DNA of 64,000 nt, taken from assembly GCA_932294295.1 (NCBI GenBank), contig OW028576.1, forward strand, positions 45,300,247 to 45,364,246, in the 5' to 3' direction. The stretch is from Alitta virens. Taxonomy: Eukaryota > Annelida > Polychaeta > Phyllodocida > Nereididae. The notes under the pieces were generated by a model. It searched no databases, had not been told where the DNA came from, and saw only the letters and a list, made by a program, of their open reading frames with translations. The position numbers and the translations under genes were made by a program. Position 1 is the first letter of the stretch, and the number at the start of each line of letters is the position of its first letter. This document shows, piece after piece, positions 43,901-56,205 of this stretch.

Positions 43901-46187
43901 CCCTTACTCCCCGTGGTATAGAGTCCCAACTGTATATTGTTTAAATGATAGTTCCGGAGAAAAAACTGATCGCCAAATACAAATTAGATAGATTTGAACT
44001 TGAGAAATATTTAAGATTGTTTTCTCAAGAATTCGATTCAGCATTGATGGAAGCTTTTTCCATCTTTTCGTTATTTTTTTTAATCAATCTCGTCCTTTTG
44101 CCCAAATTTTTTTATTTTTAATATTGTCACAATATTAATAGAGTGGACCCTTCATAAGTAATATTCCCAAAAATAATTGCCAGAACATCTTGACAACATT
44201 CTATGTTATAGAACACGTCACAAGGAGATAACATGGACTCCCAAAAATTGCAGCAATATTTTAAATGATTTTTTCCAGAAATATTACAAAAATTTCAGCA
44301 CAACATAAAAATTATTATTTTACTAACATTATGTTAATATTTGCAGATCACATTCTCACTTAATGGAAGTTTGGACGCCTGCAGAGATATTACAAATGTT
44401 AGTGTCAAACAAACTTGTAAAAATAATTTCAGAATGAGAATTAAATCATACATTATATCTGTAACATTCCCACAATATTTTTGGGCATAATTTGTAATAA
44501 ATATTTTCCCAACATGCCACGTACAATATGTTGAAGAGATTTTGTTTTATTTGCAGGGTAAAATTTACAAGGATATATCACTTCTCCCTCCAGCAAGTTT
44601 AAGGAGAAATATTTAAGGAGAGATCAAAATCAGCAGTTTATCTGAATTTATATATTATGTCATTCATTTACTTATTTTACAATAATATTTTTTTCAAAAC
44701 TGACATGCACAGGTAAATTTCTGATCTTATCTACTTGATTGTTCAGCAATATTTTATCAGCTTGATGCATATCGCATATTAAGGTTGCAACCAGTGGGCT
44801 TAATCCCTCCATAGTCAAAATCTGAGAAGACCTTTGGTTGGATAGGTGAGGTGACCATTCAAGGCCACCATCCACATTCACATTGGTCACAGCATTAAGG
44901 GCAAGGTGTTCATGTTTTTCATATACCACAGTGTAGCCATGTATGCCTATATTTGCATAGCAGGCTTCTAATCAATAGAGTTTAACTTGAACTGTATACA
45001 CCCGTGAAATTGATGTAAAATAAGAATTGTTCCATGTTATGTACAATTGGAAACATTCACATTTTCATTACTATTATCAACAAAGTCATTAGAAAATAAT
45101 TATTCAAAATGTTCAGCCATGGCTGCCATGTACTAGGCTTCATGACATTTAAACGAGAACTAACAATGGGTAATTAAATTTTTTGTTGTCCTCTTATTAT
45201 ATTTTGAACACTCATACCCTCTGTAATACCCCACCAAATTTCATGTTTAGAGCACAGTTCTTATAGTATCGACACTGCAACAGAAAATTTGGGGCTGAAT
45301 TCAGTTCCAAGCAGTTCTCTGGTTTTTTTTTTGGTTCGAAAATAGTCCGAATTTTTCATATTTGGTCACTAAAGAGCTGTTGTTTCCTAAATCTGGCCAG
45401 TACTTGTCAATCCCCAAACATATCAGCTTCTTTCAATAGCATTATGAATGACCAACACTCCCTCTTAAAGCAGCTGCTGAACTACGTACATCACATGCCA
45501 GTCCACTTAACTGACCATCCGGCATAGACAGCAAAAGCATTGATGGTCTCTGTCAAAGATTTGTCTAATTTGTGTCTGAAATCGCCATACGTCTTTTCAA
45601 TGACACTCAGATGCTCTCGACAGACTAGAGATTTCGATGAGACAAGACCCAATTACCACAGCCTCATGATGCTTAACACCACAACACCGATCGAACGTGC
45701 TCTTCAAAGAAAAAATTAAGAAACAACAAAATTCAATCCTGTAGTATATTTGTTTATTTATGCAGTCCAAAAATAAAAAAATAAAGAACCATCATTCATT
45801 TGCACACAAGAATGCTTTGCATGTTGTATTATATTATTAACAATCATAATATAATACATTTGTCTTAAAATTGATAAATAAGGGCATTAATCATATCATA
45901 CTAGTATATTTGAATACGACAAGATGATTAATCTGTTGTTGTTATAATTAAAAATGATAATATATATCATGATCTTATTACGGTTAAAATCTGACCCTAT
46001 AGTGTATAGCCCCATATATATAGCACCGGGAATTTTGGAAGCACATTTAGCGCGGAATAAATACATGCAACGGGTAACGAAGAAGTACAATTACATTTTA
46101 CCTAAATGAAAATTAAAAGTAGATAGATACCAGACATATCAATTATATCTGGCTCACTCGGTAATATAACAAGAAAATAACAACCTT
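40921..46187. other. Long intron-like stretch with scattered repeats, no supported gene
   Basis: (AT)n at 41108-41128; GATA repeats at 43310-43333; T/C-rich 42615-42635. 43540-43740 is a loose repeat of ACTAGTGAATGTG and CACACGTGCTAGT motifs. On the minus strand 42000-42035 reads GTGGCCGAATGGTTAGAGG, like a tRNA A box/D loop, but no B box follows. An 85-codon minus frame at 44672-44929 has ordinary composition and no match I recognise. 44100-44560 resembles a decayed repeat. Confidence 0.35.
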
Positions 46188-46990
46188 TTACAGACAGACA
46201 GACAAATACATTTATTTACACAAAGAAACACACAATTCATATACAAACATCAATTGAAACATACATGGACACAATACAGTAGTAAAGAGAAAGCATTTTA
46301 GATTTTTCTCTATCAAAATCAAGGACTACACAAGAAAAACAAAATCACTGCCTTACAATAGGAGTCCACATGCAAAAAAAGGACTACTTATACTAAATGT
46401 AAAAAAGAGCAACTGCAATTACTACATATACTACACATACATACCATGCAAGAGTTTTAAACAAATAAAATAAAAAGTTGAAGGTGTAATTTCATAGACC
46501 TAAGACAAGTTGTTTAAAAATTCGTTCTCTTAATCATTTTAGATTTTCTCTTTCAAAATCAAGGACTACACAAGAAAAACAAAATCACTGCCTTACATAA
46601 GAGTCCACATGCAAAAAAAAGGACTACTTATACTAAATGTAAAAAATAGCAACTGCAATTACTACATATAAAATATATAAAAAGTTGAAGGTGTTATTTC
46701 ATCGACCTCAGACAAGTTGTTTAAAAATTCCTTCACTTCATAAATTTGACATTCCATAGACTTAAAATTATCTTCTAATTTTTTTCTATTTTAACAAATT
46801 TTTGACATATCTATTCCTAATAATTTTCAATTATCAATTACACTACATTTAGTTTGGTGTGCACCTCCTTCACTAAATTCAATTTTGCCTGTCCACACAT
46901 TTTTAACTTCAGAATATGAACAGCAATTTCCCTGGGAGGCCTCCACAGACATTATCTGTTGAGCGTGAGCGCTTGACTCTTATAATAAAT
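46188..46990 (-). mobile_element. Non-LTR 3' end, minus strand, decayed
   Basis: The reverse complement matches the 3' UTR of 35826-37376: GTGTAAATAAATGTATTTGT then (CTGT)n at 46191-46202, ATAGAGAAAAAT upstream, and GAGGCCTCCC near 46940. An interior tandem duplication (46294-46733) separates the last two blocks. No RT frame remains. Confidence 0.65.
46294..46733. repeat. Tandem duplication, units of about 241 and 199 bp
   Basis: CATTTTAGATTT...AAGGACTACACAAGAAAAAC ... GACAAGTTGTTTAAAAATTC occurs at 46294-46534 and again at 46535-46733, about 90% identical with a central deletion in the second unit. Confidence 0.8.
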
Positions 46991-48543
46991 GAATCATAAG
47001 TCCCTGTAAACTAAGCATCTGGACACTCAGCGTATATGTGAACTTTTTACAGATTAAACGAGCTTACCTGTAAGTGAAGTTTGACCATAATTCTGTAACT
47101 GGTCATAATTTCACAACAGCATAACCAGCAATAGCAAAAATAGTGACACTTAATAGCAAGATGGAACTTCAGGCTACAAAGCACCTTACCTATTATTTCC
47201 CCTCAAACTGTAAGTCAAGAAATATTTGCCAGTTTTGCCAAATTTCATATTATCGAACAGCAAGGTGCATACATTTGTTATGTACCGCACTACTATTAAA
47301 GCTGGATTGTCTGACAGTTAAGTACCACCAAAAAAGCTATCCAAATGAAAGAAAATGCTTCTAAATGATGAATTCAAGAAGCTACAATGTACAGATTGAA
47401 TTAAATTACTGAATATCAGAGGAATTTAAGACATTGGTATTTTGTTTACATTTTGACTAATTATTCATTGCAACGTAATGCAAAGCGACGCCGATTCGCG
47501 ATTTGAGTCGTCTTATAAAAAAATTGAGGTGAGAATTGTTTCAATTTATGCAACAAGCGAAACACCCTAACATATTTGTAAATGATAAACTTTGAATTTT
47601 GAAAATCGGAACGGAAATTGAAGGAGCTGTGTGTAAAAATGTAATATGAAGCGAGGATGCTTATGATGTTCATTTGTGCCTCGTTTTCATCTCATTGGCC
47701 ATGTATGTACAATGTGATGTAAACAAATCGGCAATATTGGATGGCATGAAAAATCAAATGCTTGCAGAAGCTTATTAATTTTATGGAGATATAAGGCCCT
47801 GATGGGATTCAATCAATTTTTTTAGTAGACGATGAAATGCATGCAACTGATTTTGGCCACTGTCATATTCAGTGACAATTCAGCTTTAACAGTCAAAATC
47901 TATGAAAAGAGCCTTAATATTGGTAATAATAAGTATGGCACTGTAGAAGAATAACCAATGAGAAACATGTCATGATAATTTTTCGTCCAAATATGTTTGT
48001 CACATAAATGGAACAAACCTCCAGGGTTGTTCATTTTCCAAATTCATAAAATTCTGCAATTCCTTCTTGGCTCAAAGATTCAATGTGTTGATTTTGCAAT
48101 CATACAGCAACCAAAACATATAAATCAGATATTGGTTATTCCATGATCAAATCAGCACCAGGAAATTTATTAATAATATTGCAGTCAACTGTACTTTAAC
48201 AATAGGTAGTGATAAAATCATCAAAATCATAAATTCTCTTGGAAATAATAAACTTAACAAATTTAGTGAATGACCAGAGCTCCGTTAGCCTAACCCAAAC
48301 ATAAACACCAAGGCTAAGCAATACACTATTCAGGTGTTGCCAACTTCTAAGCATTTTAATGAGCTTATAGCAGACTATCAGTGGGTAGTTACAGGATGTT
48401 TAGCCACCCACAGTAAATGCCATAGAAGTTGGTAACAACCAATTCACATTGTCACAGCAATGTTGTGACACCGGACGTTGGATAAATTATAGCGGATTCT
48501 GATCTTCCTTTTTTTCTTCATCTCTTTTTCCAGTTGTCATTCA
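46991..48543. other. No gene; relics of duplicated 3' UTR
   Basis: 47235-47290 (GAACAGCAAGGTGCATACAT) matches 26710-26765. 48268-48400 matches 40466-40590. These are remnants or parts of duplicated 3' ends of the TM-exon family. Confidence 0.45.
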
Positions 48544-48665
48544 CTACTGGAAACATTCTCTAATCTCGCGGCGCTTCCACCAACAGATTACCACAATAAT
48601 TACCAATATAATAATACCGAAGATGACTCCTAGTATTGTACCCCAGGGAGGTCCAGTGCCTTCTT
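48544..48665 (-). CDS. Terminal exon with TM helix and very short tail (TM exon 1)
   Basis: Phase-1 terminal exon: acceptor TATTATTTTTCAG, two split bases, 39 codons and TAG. It encodes EGTGPPWGTILGVIFGIIIL and further hydrophobics ending VVICWW, then KRREIRECFQ and stop. The tail has only about ten residues. Nearest upstream exons in the same phase are at 56107 and 60260, so a transcript from those could end here. Confidence 0.68.
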
Positions 48666-48869
48666 CTGAAAAATAATAAAACAAACTGCTTAAGGTTCAT
48701 ATCTTTACAACAACGGTCCGTTTCATTTTGTGTTCAAACCCTGACCAAAATATGTTTCATTTTCAAACACTGGCATCTGAAACTTCACAATTCCGATGTC
48801 CTTATGTTCATATGCATACGATACAGTCGATACTAGACAAAGAGGTGACTATATTCTTCCAGTTATTAT

Positions 48870-49250
48870 GACTAGTTAAAAATATTATGAGTTTCATAGG
48901 TCCTAAAATATGGAAAAACCTATCAAAAGAGATAGTTGACAAGTGTAATGTTCATAGTTTAAAGCATAAGATCAAAAGTATGTCAATGAAAAATAATTGT
49001 GCAAAACTAACCCTCATATAATATATCAAACACATATAAGACATGCATATGTGTTTGTCTACTAACACTGTATATATATATTATATATATTGTTCACTTT
49101 TGTTCCTTTCTTTTTCTTTTTATGTTTTACCCTCGTTCTCTGAAATCTTAAACTTTTCTTTACAGTTAGGCTCTCATGACAGAGAAACAGACCCTGAAAA
49201 AGCCCTGAGGGCTTTCCCTGTCAAAAATTGCATAAATGATTAGATATAAA
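48870..49250 (+). mobile_element. Non-LTR retrotransposon 3' end
   Basis: The translation from 48889 reads SFIGPKIWKNLSKEIVDKCN and continues to a stop near 49020, the usual C-terminus of CR1/Jockey-type RT proteins. A 3' stem-loop AAAGCCCTGAGGGCTTT (49199-49215) and a TAGATATAAATAGATG tail follow. A different subfamily from the 35.8-kb copy. Confidence 0.65.
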
Positions 49251-50309
49251 TAGATGTAAGTAACATACCTTGCCCAAGCAGGTGACGCATAGTCATGCAG
49301 ATGTGGCAAAAATCCAAGTGGATGTGCAGGTCAAAGGAGACAAAGCGCATGCGCATGCGTGTTCACATTATTATTCTAACAAACTCCAGGACAATTTTTT
49401 ACTACATCGTGCAAACATTTAGCAAACTATAATTGGCCATATGATTAAACGTGGGATATTTTCCAATAAATCTTGGTCAATGTTACTATTGGCAACCATT
49501 AATCGCTATCATAAATTAATCTACATTTATTTGACAAGCAGTCATATAGATATAACAGGACATCATTGGTAGCATCATTCAGTCAACAGATTTCAGGATG
49601 GACTCTACATAAAGCAAATGGTATCGCACCAGGGAAGGTGTTAGTACTGAATTTCATTACTTTAGTTTGAACACAAAATCTAGATTAGTTTATCATTCAA
49701 ACAATTTTTAACAGCCACATCACATATATGATAATTTGAGGAGAATTTAAGATCATGCAAGACATATCCTAACAACAGTGCTCTTATGCTAACATGCCCT
49801 AAATATCTAATGCCACTGTCATAATTACCAATTTTCAAATAGATATGTTCATTATTATATAAATATATTGGATACAAATTCAACAAAGGTTCCATGGAAC
49901 TCCAAATCTGATTGAAATGCAGAAACAGACAAGTTCTCCACAAATTGACATATAGGTCTTTTTGTGACCTCAATATGCCAGTAAAATCATTAATTGACTT
50001 GCTTCTATGGCTGCACTAAGACTATATATCCATTATAGGAGTCTCTTGGTTTTAAATAAACTATCAACTTTCTATGGGAGGGGGGGGGGGGGGGGGGAGC
50101 TATTCCAACCAGACCAGTGTGGTCAGTAACTTTATAAACTTAATCAGACAGTTATTGACATGTAGAATGTAGATCACAAGAAATATGAATAGTAGAGGCC
50201 GTGGGATCCAATTGATTGACGCAGCAACTGCCCTTGATATTATATATTGTGACTAAAATTGATTAGCCTGACTATGATGAATGATAAGGACAGCTACCCA
50301 CAAGAAGGG

Positions 50310-50310
<1 letters not shown>
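49251..50310. other. No gene seen; contains G18 tract
   Basis: AT-rich with an 18-G run at 50080-50097. The minus frame 49680-49973 has no recognisable content. Confidence 0.35.

Positions 50311-50352
<42 letters not shown>
50311..50352 (+). repeat. (CAG)14 microsatellite
   Basis: Fourteen perfect CAG units, in sequence with no supported exon. A perfect tract of this length is likely to be polymorphic. Confidence 0.95.
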
Positions 50353-50353
<1 letters not shown>

Positions 50354-53300
50354 TAGTGAGAAAACCCAAAATGACCACAATATGACCCCAACTGGACCCA
50401 AGGAATGAACAATTGTTAAATATAAAGGGTATTATGTATTGGCAAGCAATAGACTGAGTATATATATATCAAAGTTGAGTTAGGAAAGTAAAGTGATGTT
50501 AATTTAGGTAATTATAGATTGAAAGATTGTGAATCAACTAAATAACAAGGGTAGAATGTTTAATAGCAAAAGCCAGGGAACAATGAAAAGAACTCCAGTC
50601 TTAATAGCATAGTTGTTCAGTGTGTATTGACTGTTAAAAGCATAAAATAGTAATCATAACATAGTAATAAGGAGGGAGTGAAGCAATTAGGATAATATAT
50701 TAATGAAACAAGATAGGATATAGGGAGACTAGTAGACATAGATGGGGACAGATATGATTGAATGTAATGTGTGGACATCTAAGATATGATTATGAGTTTA
50801 AAGAAGAATTAGCAAGAAATTGGGTAAATGGATAGAAACAAGGGAACAAGATAACTGTATGTGCCAGTGGAGACAAAAGAAGGATATCTCAATCCACACA
50901 GGTACATCACGGCAGTTAGTGATGACCATAAAGAGTCACCCAGCTGCCAGTACCCACATTTGATGGGCCAAATTGGGCTGCTACATACAATTGTCCGGGG
51001 TTAAAAGTACAAGGGTACATTTTAAATGAGCTAGTACAATTAAATTCATCAGGTTTATTACAAAGTATGGGATCCCAAGTCGTGCATTGGAGACACGAGG
51101 TAGCAACACGAAAGGGCAGGTAGACATAACACAGGGATGATAGTCAGGGATCAATATAATTGGGTTAAACTGACCAGTTTGTCACGAACCTTAGAATTAT
51201 GAGTAAGCCAGATCAATATGTAAATTGACCAACCCAAGCATACCATAGGGCCTATATGGTAAGGTATCAGCTGTCAGTCACTTCGGCTGCCCATTACTTT
51301 GCATATGACACTCCCTAAGTTTGGGTTGCTGGTCAGAGACAGGTGGCTGAAAATGCAAATTCCTTAGGTCTGCTGGACAGTAGGCTTTGATTTGCCTGTC
51401 TTGACACCCCATAGGAACAATGGTTAAGGTTTCATTTATGAAAGCAGGAGAAGCAAAAAGTAGTCAGTTCGAGTAGAGGTCAAGACTGGAGAAGACAGTC
51501 AGAAGTGACTTAGCAACCGTGATCGGTCCGTATTGTAGCAAGTCAGAGGGAAAGCTGAAGGCCACTCAAAGGAGACTGAAGTGAGCATTATCGAGAGAGA
51601 TAAACAGTATACCATTTCTTAGTTATCCTTGTGTTGAGCAATACTGAGAGGCCACTGAGCATTAACCAGTGGGCCAGAGATATAGAGAAGTACATCCCTC
51701 TGAAGTTTCCAAAGAAGCCAAAAAATGGAATAGTAAATATAATTCCATTTTTGGTTAGTATTGAGAAGTGTTGAAGAGTTGCTGAGTGCACAATCAGCAA
51801 GTTAGCAAATATTGAAGGAAAGTGCATCCCTTTCAAGAATATTCAGAGATAATAAGAGGTGAAACAGTAAATATAGTCCCATCACTTTTGATCTGAGATA
51901 AGGAGTTAGTCTTGAGTTTGACTGCTAATGTTGCATGGCAATTAAGCTGTCAAACTAATTTCAAAAGTACCAATAAACTAGCATTAAAGTGGGCTAGTCA
52001 TAGTGGTCAGTCATTTAATACATGAGGCCAATTTGAAAGCGGTTTTGAGGAAATATTACAAATATTTTCAGTTATAATAAATATTTTCACAGCGCGAGGT
52101 TTTTAGCTAAATCCCCCAGATTTACTGAGATAGACACTCCAGATACCGGTAGGATTACTGGGTAATCTCAGATTATCACCTAATTTCTGAACATTCATTT
52201 CATATACAACAGAGGGCAGCACAAGTCAGTTCACTTGCAAACTGGCATGTTCACACTTTCCGGGAAAGTGACTTTTTTTATATTTTTATCTATATAACCC
52301 AGTTCTGGATGTTTACTTTTCCGAAAACTGGTCTCTCTGCATAGCTTAATATAATTAGTTTTATTATGATGCAACAGGTTTCCTCTGAAATATAATGTAG
52401 TATGCCACCAAAGTCCCACCTACCATAGCAGCCAACACTGCTAAATATAAGACAACCACAGCTATAGTACTGCAAAATATTGTATAAGACAGAAAAAAAA
52501 AAAAAACTTGGCAAATTACAAATATTAAAAAGTGATAATATTTCTGTATTTCGTGCTTTCATCCTGTTCATTATTATAACTTAATAATCTTGTGAACAAT
52601 GGAAAACATGCAGCACTGCAGCAGCAGTCTAATCCTGCAAATATAGGACACACTGCAGCATGCTATTCTGCTAGGCAATAAAAATGTCTGGCTGAATTGG
52701 ATCAAATCATTGGCCAAAACCTAGCAATTGAGAGGGTGAAAACAGTGGTAAAAACCAAGTCTGGCATCTAGCTTCAAGCTGCTCTAATAACTCTGAACAA
52801 GTATGTACCCCACCCTATCTGACCTTGACTCAAGTTTATTTCAGATCTGACCCAGATATGACATCACCCTCTGAATGTGTGGTTTCTATGGCAGCCATTA
52901 CATCAACTAACATAATTATAATGCTTCTGGATAAAAATTAATAATTCAAGGTGCACAATTAATCTACTACACCAAACAAATAAAAATTTAACTTGCTCTT
53001 ATATAAGATCAACCTTTGTCACAATGTTGTTCAGCATACTCAGCTGATACTGGTGATCTCAAAACCTAAATATATTCTCTCTCACAAGTAATAAATTTTA
53101 TCAGGCTACACAGCTGGCATTACAGGACCTCATACATGTAGCAACTCAGTAAAATGTTGTTGATAGTATTCTACACAAATAATCATTTGCTATATACACA
53201 TATATATATATATATATAACATACTAATATTTGACAACTTGATGTCATTCATGACATATTATGTGGCACAATGTAGACTAAATAAAAATAAAGAGCAAAT

Positions 53301-53787
53301 GACAATAACAATATTAGCATGGGGAAAAAAATGGAAGAAAGTAAGGTTCCAGAGCTCTACTTATGAAAATATACAATTTCATCTATAAATGTCCATATCT
53401 GGCAAAGTCTAGTAAAACTAAAACTAACAGCATTGCACTGACCTAGTTTTATTGTGTGCAGTTTTGGAGCGTTATCCGTCGACTAGCAACATGGCGCTGA
53501 CCTAGTCATTGTCCAAGGATCTCCATCATATATCAAGGAAGGTTGCAATATGTAATACAATAGTAGCATAGTAATTAGTTTTCATGGTAAAGTTCTACCT
53601 GTGTGTCTGTATATATATAACTACATCTTACATCACTATCCAAAACCATAGAAACATAGATAATGAAAACTTATATACATGACATCTTTATAATTATACA
53701 GCACCATCAGAATCAATACATAAATTTTGAAAACATATATATTTTATATATATATACATGGATGTAAAAGCACAGAGATTACAATAT
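50353..53787. other. No gene; purine-rich stretch and divergent tandem repeat
   Basis: 50400-51900 has a purine excess on the plus strand, unlike its surroundings, possibly one old repeat. 51630-51880 holds two diverged units of about 120 bp, each with AGT(A/G)CATCCCT and AACAGTAAATATA/ATAGTAAATATA ending in TCCCAT/TTCCAT. (AT)n at 53199-53217. Confidence 0.4.
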
Positions 53788-54001
53788 ATAACCTCACAAT
53801 TAACACCACTGTTTAATCATTTGCAGTATAACAGAGTGTAACACCTTACAATTAGCACCAACATTTAATAATTTACTACATAACCTCACAATTAACACCA
53901 CTATTTAATCAGATACTATATAACCACACAATTACGACCACTGTCTAATCATTTATTATATAACCTTACACTTACAACCACTATTTAATCATTTACTATA
54001 T
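53788..54001. repeat. Minisatellite, about 40-bp unit, five copies
   Basis: Repeated ATAACCTCACAATTAACACC followed by ACTGTTTAATCATTTACTAT, with variation; one copy carries an additional dozen bases. Confidence 0.8.
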
Positions 54002-55278
54002 TTGCGGGCTTTTTGTAATAAAAGAACCCAAGCGATGAAAAGTAATAAAAGTATCTTTGAAATATTGTTCATAAATTAATAGTAAAGCTGCATATTTTTT
54101 GTCATATTCCTTCTTCTTTGAAAGAAAACAGTTTGTCCAAAAAATACTATTAATTTGGACCAGAAATAATTATTTCACTAATGATGGTTTTGATGTTGGG
54201 GTTATGGCCCACGGTAGTCTGATAATATTTCAGGGAAGTCCCACCCATTCATATGAACAGACAGTTCAATTGTAAAAAAAATTTCCTTTATCTTTGTACT
54301 GTAGATGTGAACAACTAGAACTCAGTAGAGCATCAGGACATATTCTCAAAGTACTCTGGTCTATGCTATATTGTCAATGTGTACTTAGTCGTGTGAGCAA
54401 AACAAAACTATTCAGTATGATGTAGGACAGAATGATAGTGCAACTCACATCAATTCCTAAAATGTATGAGTTATTTATGCAAGGAACAAGTGATAATACA
54501 TACTGATCCCTTTCTACAATTTTATTTATTTTTTAAGTGAAGGGATAAATTATTCTCCAAATATACAACACCATAGAAAAATATCAGATGCAACTCAACC
54601 ACAAAGCATTGTAATATTATTGAACCTGCGGATTACTATTTCACATTCCAGAGAAAGCAGACGACAACAAAAATTTATTTGAAATATCACCACCTCATTG
54701 TATAGCTTATAAAATCACAACAACCAACCAAGAAGCATTGATAGGTATTGCAGGATAGCTGCAACGATGGTAAAGACAGTGCATATTCCTTATAAAAATT
54801 CTTAAAACTACCATGCCCCTTAACTATGAGACAGACATTGCCATGCCAAGGCGTTGCTAGAAGATATTTAATGCTGAAGGGTTTATGAACTGATTTCACA
54901 TTATCAGTGAACCTAAGATGATATAAGCCGCAATAATGGAGCCCAACTTAATCCACATTTGCTAAGACTTCCACCCTATAAAGGCCACCTCACTATTAAG
55001 ACCACCTCACTATTAAGACCACCTCACTATTAACAGAGTTTCACTATTAAGACCACCAAAAATTAAGCCGGAACATGATTGCTATCACAACTGCAATTCA
55101 AGCTGGTCATGATTGAATTCCCTCTCTCTTGGGATCTCCATAGAAATTTGAGAGTAAGTCAGAGGAAACATTCTCCAATGGGCCTTTGGCTTTTTTCTAT
55201 AAATCTTGAACAGCTCAGATAAAAGATTGAAAGGGTCTCCCCATATATGCCTCCAAGAAACCAGCAGCTAGATAGGTT
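54002..55278. other. No gene; short tandem repeat
   Basis: 54984-55054 contains three to four copies of the 20-bp unit CCACCTCACTATTAAGA plus spacer. Related wording (ACCTCCAAAATTAAGCCACT) appears at 56378-56400. The flank before 55279 may be the 5' boundary of the non-LTR fragment. Confidence 0.45.
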
Positions 55279-55755
55279 GTGGGTGGGTTAGAGAGGTTGA
55301 ATGAATATTTTGTGAATGTTGGAAAAAATTTGGCTGAAAATATTAAAGATAATATGAACAATTCATTCAAAGATTATCTAAAACACCCGACATTAAAATA
55401 TTTCGAATTCAAAAAAGTCACTGAAAAAGATATTATCAAAATTATCACCAATTTAAAGACTAAAGCTTCACGAGACTTTTATGAAATATCAAGCAAACTA
55501 CTGAAAGACATAAAACTGGAAATATCAAAACCTTTAGCAAAATTGGTCAATCAATCATTATCTTCTGGAATATTCCCTAATGCATTAAAATTAGCAAAAG
55601 TCATTCCAATATACAAAGGTAAAGACCCTGAAAAAGTAGAGAATTATAGACCAATCTCAATCCTCCCAGCTTTATCTAAAGTGTTTGAAAAAGTTATGAA
55701 TGAACAATTACAAAATTACTTTAAGTTATATGTCTTATATTCTTGCACCAGATAG
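55279..55755 (+). mobile_element. Non-LTR retrotransposon fragment (RT N-terminal part)
   Basis: An open frame of 158 codons with the fingers region of a CR1/Jockey-like reverse transcriptase: KASRDFYEISSKLLKDI, KVIPIYKGKDPEKVENYRP and ISILPALSKVFEKVMNEQL. It ends abruptly near 55735, before the catalytic boxes. It is complementary in content to the 35.8-kb fragment, but I cannot show they are one family. Confidence 0.82.
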
Positions 55756-55774
55756 GGCTGATCAGAACAGGCAG

Positions 55775-55895
55775 GTGCCAATGCAATAAGTCTAATGATG
55801 CAGCAACCTGCCGAACATGGGCTGAGTTTGAACCCAGGACCTTATTGGCAACCCAGTGTGACCTAGGATCCTGCGCTGCCACGGCTAGCTAGGAA
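55775..55895 (-). repeat. tRNA-derived SINE or tRNA pseudogene
   Basis: On the minus strand, CCGTGGCAGCGCAGGATCC is A-box-like and CCTGGGTTCAAACTCAGCCC contains a B box (GGTTCAAACTC). Spacing is about 45 bp. It abuts the truncated non-LTR fragment. Confidence 0.5.
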
Positions 55896-56106
55896 TGACT
55901 AGAGAGTGCATCACGAAAGTTGCAGCGTTGGCAAATGAGACACCAACCTTGCCAGAAGGTCCTAATGGTGAAGTTCTTACTACATTTGGACATTAAGATC
56001 TTTGGTAACCTCTACATGTCGGTAAAATTCAATAATAGAATCCGCATTATAACATACCACCTTGGCTTGGTAACGTCTGCCATATTTGAGCCATAAAACA
56101 CCTTAC

Positions 56107-56205
56107 CATCTGTGTCATTGGGACCAATCGTAGGATGTGGAAAACTTGTTGATGTCATTTCAGACTTTACAGTCGTAGTCGTAGTCATCGTTGTATCAGG
56201 GGCCT
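56107..56205 (-). CDS. Stalk exon, Thr-rich
   Basis: 99 nt, phase 1-1: acceptor TGTAAAATAG, donor GATG|GTAAGG. The 33 residues are mucin-like (APDTTMTTTTTVKSEMTSTS) with an NDT sequon. Probable O-glycosylated spacer, lying upstream of TM exon 1. Confidence 0.6.
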
